Source: Kouleothrix aurantiaca
GTDB taxonomy: Bacteria > Chloroflexota > Chloroflexia > Chloroflexales > Roseiflexaceae
Direction: 5' to 3'
Length of the DNA stretch: 10,334 nt
NCBI GenBank assembly: GCA_001399705.1
Contig: LJCR01000040.1
Coordinates: 1 to 10,334 of the forward strand
Position 1 is the first letter of the stretch; each line of letters begins with the position of its first letter. Under the pieces are notes generated by a model. That model was not told the origin of the DNA. It was given only the letters and a program-made list of their open reading frames with translations, and did not search any database. Made by a program: the position numbers and the translations under genes. Positions 5,801-10,334 of this stretch are shown in pieces.

Positions 5801-7657
5801 AAGGCGAGGTTCTTCAAGATGATGTGGGGCGGCAAAGAGTTTGGGGGGGAACATGCCCGGGTGCAGTAAAAAGGTATTGAGCAGAGTCGGCAGTTGTGCA
5901 ATTTTATCTTGCATAAATGCACGTTCTGCCGGGCTGAAATCCGTCGTATCGGCTTGTATCCGTCGAGCAAGCTCTAACCATTTCCACAGATGTAAGGGAT
6001 GCATGGTAGTCAGTAGGGCGGCTTCGCCGCCGCGTCGGCTGCTTGTATCGTTTGTGCGGACGATAATCACAGAATCAAGTGCGAGGAACTGCGCCGTCGC
6101 CTGCTCGATTGTGTCGGGATACTGCTCCAATGCTTGCCGATAAATCTCCTGAAGCCGATCTGCGAGTCGCTCATATATATCGATGTAGCTGGCAATTCGG
6201 TTGAACATCAGCGGATCGAATGTTGCGCGGACAGGCTGATATAAGAAGCGTATACGATAAGGTGTGAGTTCGGCGCGTATGTTGCGTAAGGTTTGGAGCA
6301 TTGGCGCCAACTGCGCATCAACAGGTAGCTTCAATACCCGATCCAATGCTGCGAGAAGATTGAATAGACTCAGTTGACCATCGAGACCAACTGGGCCATC
6401 TTGCAGCGGGTAGAATGGGTGAAGCTTTGGCAGCACCGTCGTGCCGTCGAAAAGACGCGGAAAAGGTAGCGTCGCATCAACTCCGTGACGTGCGTCGATA
6501 ATGCCGCCCCAAATCTCGTTCTGCGCCCACTGCCGCATCACAGTCTCAAGTGGGTGGCGAGTCTCGTCAGTGAGGCGCGGTAATGTCCCCTCCTGCCCGT
6601 TGACAAAAAACCTAAGCGGCGGCATATCACCATCAGTTTGATCTATTTCTTGATCATTAGTTGGATCTTCGCGATACGTCTCATTCTCCTCATGTGCAAA
6701 CTCGGCGAGTGTATCGCGTTGCTCTTTATCGTGGCTGAGAATCCAATCAAAAAGGAGGTCACCGGCAGATCGTGGCAGAGGAGGAGCAGATGTTAGTTGA
6801 ATCGAAGTAGGTGTATTAGTAGGTGTTTCAACCACTGGCTCAGGCACTTTATCCCGAAACAAGGCCTGAACTGCTGCAAAGGTAAAAATCTCCTGGTTGA
6901 GAGTCTCAAAACTTGGCTGCTGGGTATACTTCTGAATCGCAAGAAATGTTTTTTGGTGTTCTGCCTGACCGCTACCAAGAGCACGGCCCAAGGCGCGATA
7001 ATCCTTTTTATCAAGGACAAGTAATTTCTGAACCAGCTCGTGATTCAATTTAATTCGTCTCAATAACGCACTGCGCTCGTGTGCTGTTTGTGGGAGTTCT
7101 GAGTCACGTAATAAGCCAAGCCAAGGCAGCGCATCCCCAAGCGATGAGCCTGCTTCTACTGCAGCATAGTAACTTGCGAGTTGCTCGGCTACAAGCGGCA
7201 GTGTTCGCCGGAACTCACTACTGTTCAAAACTTTCCAGACGAGTTGCCGTTGCGGATCATCGCTACGCTGACCTTCTACTGCTATCGCTCGCCTAAGGTC
7301 TTCATCCTCAAAGGGGTCAAGCAACTCAAGCGAATGGATTTTCTCCGCCATATGCTGTGGATTGACCAAGACTACCAGCGGGCTAGAGATTTCAGGATCG
7401 TTACGCCAGGCTACGGCCTGTTCCACATCCGTTGTCACACACGTGCGATCGAATGAACCAACGAGTGTATAACCAATCAACGCTAGCCTCAATAGTGGAG
7501 TCGGCATCACGAGATCCTTCGCGAACAAACCATACAAGGTCTGTGGGTCGAAGGGTGGCAGATTGCGCGCAAGTAATCCAAAGTGCACCTGGCGTGCTTC
7601 TAGGCGCTGCCGAATCGCGAGAGATATCAAGCGGGCCGTGGTATGTTCGACACTCAT
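2885..7657 (-). CDS. Giant protein with C-terminal FtsK/SpoIIIE motor, DptH-like
   Basis: A 1590-residue protein. The C-terminal third is a clear FtsK/SpoIIIE translocase. The alpha domain spans about 1236-1340 and ends before PHMLVAG. Walker A GTTGSGKT is at 1367-1374 (Lys1373). Walker B is VIVIDEFAD with D1473 and E1474. The block ATQRP is at 1511-1515, and the family stretch ITGTLKANIPARISF follows. The protein ends shortly after LLGQGDMLAL, so the DNA-recognising gamma winged helix of cell-division FtsK is absent, as are membrane helices. Residues 1 to about 1150 match nothing I recognise. Linkers rich in Pro/Thr (about 275-310) and Ser/Glu (about 1150-1225, five serines at 1167-1171) divide it. 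The middle contains alternating hydrophobic strands such as VIIDPP and LVVLDRPSG, suggesting Rossmann-like lobes. AAAGGAG 6 nt before the ATG, inside the end of the upstream gene, is a strong ribosome binding site. Size, motor and position resemble DptH of phosphorothioation-dependent restriction. The motor call is firm; the DptH assignment is tentative. Confidence 0.85.
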   Translation of the reverse strand: MSVEHTTARLISLAIRQRLEARQVHFGLLARNLPPFDPQTLYGLFAKDLVMPTPLLRLALIGYTLVGSFDRTCVTTDVEQAVAWRNDPEISSPLVVLVNPQHMAEKIHSLELLDPFEDEDLRRAIAVEGQRSDDPQRQLVWKVLNSSEFRRTLPLVAEQLASYYAAVEAGSSLGDALPWLGLLRDSELPQTAHERSALLRRIKLNHELVQKLLVLDKKDYRALGRALGSGQAEHQKTFLAIQKYTQQPSFETLNQEIFTFAAVQALFRDKVPEPVVETPTNTPTSIQLTSAPPLPRSAGDLLFDWILSHDKEQRDTLAEFAHEENETYREDPTNDQEIDQTDGDMPPLRFFVNGQEGTLPRLTDETRHPLETVMRQWAQNEIWGGIIDARHGVDATLPFPRLFDGTTVLPKLHPFYPLQDGPVGLDGQLSLFNLLAALDRVLKLPVDAQLAPMLQTLRNIRAELTPYRIRFLYQPVRATFDPLMFNRIASYIDIYERLADRLQEIYRQALEQYPDTIEQATAQFLALDSVIIVRTNDTSSRRGGEAALLTTMHPLHLWKWLELARRIQADTTDFSPAERAFMQDKIAQLPTLLNTFLLHPGMFPPKLFAAPHHLEEPRLVLVGEIRNERTEETVGVPYYQPIAQYRAPFVALDTKHLRELLEDFLALYPPARIGLSLVIIDPPILKPFLEACSGLADDRLLHGARILVYQTDPQAQAYDARSLEDSEAMSRFRNSSRWMLNVDLDHTSYAEISTSLAEHGPYHIITLFDPSEAVVQPIMRSSQDQSNPFGVPIHVSYDSIRDTVRRVPAPTGGIFDVYTGVRNALSGELSRRTLGVGNRPAITDNSLQALTQSSYWLVVLDRPSGTLELPVVGQKLAWQPTGDRTLVVYTRDQERWQAHLSEHLSQLTVPLDPALVNQYLREILTIFPNGLLDTLAAPSAVETEVMHQAFRQNSLQKLLGIVTTLYDYRRDHSATMLVSFDTDELKAAFGWSVEPSLASAAYLLAMWPEKDQIHLDIIAVQTYDTTLGRLPALSESKPLLKQLEVFARTLEQLFKPGADSTLLDPMRRELIREYLSVAVFAPSIHELTDQQRDERIEIKSNWANVINDIFSAYSPLIRLRSIRVALQGSGRAYVQSLGAEPYTTEVVSLPSTILLTEPQSQPTTSISSSSSNKASESTLSAEASSVIDKIEQIEPVVEKSEYTEPSQLVLPEHYVSEILSAQHPPALEIIQEDISDQAQRLLRVLIDYGIAVASIDVEKTQIGPRVIRYWIKLQPPAGRLAEVQKYAVDLARELGSKSIPLIDNIPGERYIGIDLAREQPQIMPLMPALATLPEHQSDSLLITMGVNAAGQHIQEDLVKMPHMLVAGTTGSGKTMFLTSLITSLALKHTPADLQMLLVDPKQTDFVIFDRLNHLRDNKVYYDPTEAIETLRLIIGPDLEERTARLSQARCPNNLEYNRRNPTQRIPWLVIVIDEFADIMLTLPRSERETFERQIGRLAAIGRAKGIHLVLATQRPTTDIITGTLKANIPARISFRLPSLTDSRTILDRGGAEHLLGQGDMLALINNEIQRLQGYYASYDELDQLLSGVSY

Positions 7658-7660
7658 CCG

Positions 7661-9130
7661 CTACTCCTTTACCGTGACCAAGACGACACCGTCAGCGTAG
7701 CGGCGCGCATAGCCGCTCCATTCCAATAGCGTCGCAACACGGTCCGCATTCGCTCGCAATTCAGCGCCATCGACGGCGCTAATACCCCACGTCGCCAATT
7801 GTTCGTTTTCATTTCCTAGGGCACCAAAAAGTATGCCATACTGCGTAGACCAGTGATCGGCGAGTCTGTTGATTGTCCACTGCACGTCTTTGGGAACGCT
7901 AGCACGGACAAGCACCTCAAGAAGGTCGGGCTGTGGTGCATAACGACGTAGAGTACGTCGGCTGGTGACATTCAATAGCCCAATCCGCCGGCCGAGATTG
8001 CGAGCGACATCGTCAGGACTGGAACTGAGTACACGATCCAGTAAATCGGCGGCGGCATTCGCAAAGGCCACATGCGGCGCTTGGCTGGCTGTCGCGCTTC
8101 GATAGCTCTTGTAAAAAGCGCGAAAATCGCGTAAGTTATCCTGATCGGTTCTGGTTTTTGGACGCATGCGGCCACTGGTTGCTTTCCACGACTCGATGGC
8201 CCCAATAGTACGCTCGATATCTTCGTCGTTTTCCCAAGCACCCTGCTGACCCTCATCACGTAATTGCTCAACCTGGCGTTGTATCTCTTTGCGAAAGAAG
8301 ATATCAATTGAGCGGCCGACCCAGCGATAAGATTGAATGCTGGCCTGTTGAAGTGTGGGGATGTGCTCGCCCGGCATGCAGAACAGTATCGGCACACGCG
8401 TATCGATTTGCTCGCGCCCGACATTCGCAAGGTGCAGGTATACACTGAAGCAGCCCCAGATAGCAAAGCGCCGCAGGGTGTCAAGCTTGCCGCCATAGCG
8501 CACCGTTGCAGTATCGTATGCTGCTAGCTGGTCAAAGCCTGCGCGGATAGCACGAATCACAGGATCAACAAATTCGCCGTCCTGGTCAGTGCGCAGGCTA
8601 TTAGGTACCCCTTGCATTGCTGGCCTAAACGGCTTGAGTGCATCCGTGTTTGGGGAAGCAAGCGGTAGTGTCAACGTCGATAGCTCGTCACTTCGCTGGC
8701 GGTCGTTTTCCATCAGGAGTTCGCGCAACATTTCGAGCGCGGGGCTAGGTTGCGGACCCTGAGATAAGATCGTTAGCAACCATTCGCCAGCGCGACGATC
8801 ATGATTGTCGCTAGTGATATGAGACACATGGCTCAGCGTATAACTTGAAAGTCTGGGAGCGCGATAAACAGCCGCATCAGCAGATAACAAGCCATATAAC
8901 ATCTCACGGACGCGCTGATTTTGATTGTCACGAAGATATGCAGGTAAATTATGCGGCTCAGGGTACGCTTTAGGGTTGATTGCCTCGTGTTGATCCTGGA
9001 AATCTGCATATTTGCCACAGACGGCTCGAAAGAAACCATTCGCCAAATGCGCAGGCTTGATTTCGATTTTGGGACTATAAAATAACGTACGGTCGATGAT
9101 TTGGTCGAAGAAGATCGTTTCAAATACCAT
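7661..9130 (-). CDS. Unrecognised 489-aa operon protein, DptG-like by position
   Basis: A 489-residue soluble protein without signal peptide, membrane helix or known catalytic motif. The N-terminal part (about 1-110) contains FDQIIDRTLFYSPKIEIKP and many aromatic residues. A long helical middle includes GGKLDTLRRFAIWGCFSVYL and a charged segment (about 275-345). The C-terminal 90 residues (LLEVLVRASVPKDV to the end, with ATLLEWSGYARRYADGVVLV) look like a winged-helix-type fold: three helices, then a strand pair. Such a domain could bind DNA or a partner. It starts 12 nt after the upstream gene, with AAAGGCGG ahead of the ATG, and ends 3 nt before the giant motor gene, whose ribosome binding site lies within its last codons. 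Strict co-expression of the two is therefore likely. Being flanked by a DptF-like and a DptH-like protein makes it the positional equivalent of DptG. I cannot confirm homology by reading. Confidence 0.75.
   Translation of the reverse strand: MVFETIFFDQIIDRTLFYSPKIEIKPAHLANGFFRAVCGKYADFQDQHEAINPKAYPEPHNLPAYLRDNQNQRVREMLYGLLSADAAVYRAPRLSSYTLSHVSHITSDNHDRRAGEWLLTILSQGPQPSPALEMLRELLMENDRQRSDELSTLTLPLASPNTDALKPFRPAMQGVPNSLRTDQDGEFVDPVIRAIRAGFDQLAAYDTATVRYGGKLDTLRRFAIWGCFSVYLHLANVGREQIDTRVPILFCMPGEHIPTLQQASIQSYRWVGRSIDIFFRKEIQRQVEQLRDEGQQGAWENDEDIERTIGAIESWKATSGRMRPKTRTDQDNLRDFRAFYKSYRSATASQAPHVAFANAAADLLDRVLSSSPDDVARNLGRRIGLLNVTSRRTLRRYAPQPDLLEVLVRASVPKDVQWTINRLADHWSTQYGILFGALGNENEQLATWGISAVDGAELRANADRVATLLEWSGYARRYADGVVLVTVKE
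7664..7670 (-). promoter_or_regulatory. Strong ribosome binding site of the FtsK giant, inside the preceding gene
   Basis: The minus strand reads AAAGGAG followed 6 nt later by the ATG at 7657. The motif lies in the last codons of the 489-residue gene, whose TAG stop (7661-7663) falls between motif and start. This confirms the start and indicates translational coupling of the two proteins, probably for balanced stoichiometry. Confidence 0.7.
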
Positions 9131-9142
9131 AATATCCCGCCT

Positions 9143-10334
9143 TTATTCATAGCACTGTTGCTTACGATTCACACGTACCGTGTGCTGCTGGCGGCGGCGA
9201 TGATCGCTCCATTCGATAGTTTCGACTTCGCGCGTGCCCCCCGCATCCTGCCCAAGACTGCGGAGAAATAAATCCAAGCGGCGCAGAATGTGAAACGGCT
9301 GAGTTGCCAGCGGTGTTCCTGCACGCGCAGCCATCAGCGCTTGATACATCGGCCAGTCGACGCGCAAAGCTGGATCACCGGTTTGGTAACTCTGTACGGC
9401 AAGCAGCACGTGATCTCTGCGTTCTTTCAGGGCATCGGCAAGATGTGGGACAACTTTGGGGCGATACAGCGTCAGTTTATCGGCTGGCAGTGAGCGCATT
9501 GCCATATACCCTGGCGCGTTACCGATCGAGTAGCGATGGCTGTTCCACAATCGCAGGCGGTACTTGCGATCCGAATCTGGGCTAGCGCGCTGCGGAGAAT
9601 AAAGTGAGTTGATCATTTCGACTAACTCTTCGACCGCGCTGAGATCGTCACGAGTTCCTTCAATTAATCGATCAAAGTCAGCAGTTGGTAGCATCCGAAA
9701 TAGCAGCGCATCAGTATCGTGATCATGCTCGAAGAAATATCGTCGCTTCAAGGTGCGCAAATCAGCGAGTGTTGCCGGATATATAACTGGTGGGTCGGAA
9801 AAAGCCCAATCAGCAGGATTGATCTGCCCATTCCATAGTTGGAAATCGCTCTGCGGATCGGCATACTGCCCTGGATCGAATGTAGTGCGCACAGCATCAA
9901 AAAGCGGGCTACGACCGGTAAACAGCAGATTGTAGTATGTATAATCGTCGGCTGCTGGCTGTATCGGGCTGCCGTCGTCATCAGTGTCGGCCTGCCAGCG
10001 CGCAGCGCAAGATTTTCCGCCAGTTAGCAAATATGCGAGCAGGCCAGTTAGATCGCGCATGGTAGTGTGAAAACCACGGCGAGCTACAAGAGAAAGCATT
10101 TTAACAAGGTTGCCAATGACTCGTTTATTCGATAATGCAGACGCATTATATATCATTGGGCATTTACTGGGCGGTGAACAGTAAAGGCAAGGTTCACTGT
10201 TTACTAGTGCACTGAGGGTTTTACTAAGCTGTTCTACTATTTCAAAGGTTAGTAATTCGCGCTGACCTAAGTCGATAACAACTGTTGAGTCCAAAAAGGT
10301 CTCATGCGGATTGCTATAGTAAATAGTGTTTTCT
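9143..10334 (-). CDS. DptF-like protein with Cys cluster, N-terminus off window
   Basis: The frame is open to the right edge, so only the C-terminal 396 residues are seen and the true start lies beyond the window. An internal TTG (complement at 10292-10294) is not a credible start. The visible part opens with STVVIDLGQRELLTF, which looks like the beta-strand after a P-loop core. A cysteine cluster follows, C-x2-C-x5-C in PCLYCSPPSKCP, counted as residues 36, 39 and 45 from that TTG. A fourth Cys at 96 ends LLAYLLTGGKSC, so a zinc site is plausible. The remainder is helical, with ATLADLRTLKRRYFFEHDHD and, further on, KYRLRLWNSHRYS. I expect a P-loop ATPase domain in the missing part. As first visible gene of the operon, before the 489-residue protein and the FtsK giant, it holds the place of DptF. 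Family assignment is tentative, from order and general architecture only. Confidence 0.8.
   Translation of the reverse strand, partial: ENTIYYSNPHETFLDSTVVIDLGQRELLTFEIVEQLSKTLSALVNSEPCLYCSPPSKCPMIYNASALSNKRVIGNLVKMLSLVARRGFHTTMRDLTGLLAYLLTGGKSCAARWQADTDDDGSPIQPAADDYTYYNLLFTGRSPLFDAVRTTFDPGQYADPQSDFQLWNGQINPADWAFSDPPVIYPATLADLRTLKRRYFFEHDHDTDALLFRMLPTADFDRLIEGTRDDLSAVEELVEMINSLYSPQRASPDSDRKYRLRLWNSHRYSIGNAPGYMAMRSLPADKLTLYRPKVVPHLADALKERRDHVLLAVQSYQTGDPALRVDWPMYQALMAARAGTPLATQPFHILRRLDLFLRSLGQDAGGTREVETIEWSDHRRRQQHTVRVNRKQQCYE

Noticed and set aside
2885..7657. Annotation as the cell-division DNA translocase FtsK
   Set aside because: Twice the usual length, no N-terminal membrane helices, no gamma domain, and embedded in an accessory operon; only the motor is FtsK-like.
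10292..10294. TTG as the start of the right-edge gene
   Set aside because: No ribosome binding site precedes it and the frame remains open for 13 more codons to the window edge; the gene is simply truncated by the window.
1..10334. CRISPR array, tRNA or intact transposase
   Set aside because: No regularly spaced repeats, no cloverleaf-type sequence and no transposase motif were found on either strand by reading.

Overview
The window looks like a defence or accessory island inserted beside ordinary chromosomal genes of a bacterium, probably a member of the Chloroflexota (Roseiflexus/Chloroflexus/Herpetosiphon-like). The main support for that lineage is a decayed WD40-protein C-terminus at about 1442-1618 (minus strand). 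It carries a 'SGGDGSLRLW' blade followed by a 'LTRDLTADERTQYG' tail, which I associate with multi-WD40 proteins of that phylum. A DUF433/DUF5615 toxin-antitoxin pair next door fits such genomes as well. The lineage is an inference, not a search result.

Layout from left to right. (1) Positions 1-554, minus strand: the first 184 residues of a GC-rich HAD-family phosphatase whose C-terminus lies off the left edge. (2) Positions 555-759: a divergent intergenic region holding a plausible promoter and operator for the next pair. (3) Positions 760-1524, plus strand: a two-gene toxin-antitoxin cassette, a DUF433 antitoxin followed 3 nt later by a DUF5615 PIN-like toxin that has an odd C-terminal tail. 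(4) Positions 1442-2023: a junction zone with the WD40 remnant, a minus-strand rho-independent terminator and a long imperfect inverted repeat. (5) Positions 2024-10334, minus strand: one tightly packed operon of four genes, transcribed right to left with gaps of 12, 3 and 12 nt.

The operon is the centre of interest. In transcription order it encodes: the C-terminal 396 residues of a protein with a Cys cluster (N-terminus, where I expect a P-loop ATPase domain, off the right edge); a 489-residue protein with no recognised catalytic motif; a 1590-residue giant with about 1150 residues of unrecognised sequence fused to a complete FtsK/SpoIIIE alpha-beta motor; and a 282-residue protein with a HEPN-type R-x4-H motif. 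The order and approximate sizes of the first three resemble DptF-DptG-DptH, the restriction half of the Dnd DNA-phosphorothioation system. My best reading is therefore a divergent DptFGH-like restriction module, or a related undescribed FtsK-motor defence system, carrying an extra HEPN protein as a possible RNase or toxin effector. No modification genes (dndBCDE-like) lie inside the window, so they would have to lie to the right or elsewhere. Proposed division of labour (inference): the first protein senses or loads, the giant moves along DNA by ATP hydrolysis, the 489-residue protein bridges them, and the HEPN protein acts on RNA when triggered.

Base composition supports a mosaic. The HAD gene is clearly GC-rich, the three large operon genes are intermediate, and the HEPN gene and the 1700-2023 gap are visibly AT-richer. 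No tRNA, rRNA, CRISPR array or intact insertion sequence is visible.
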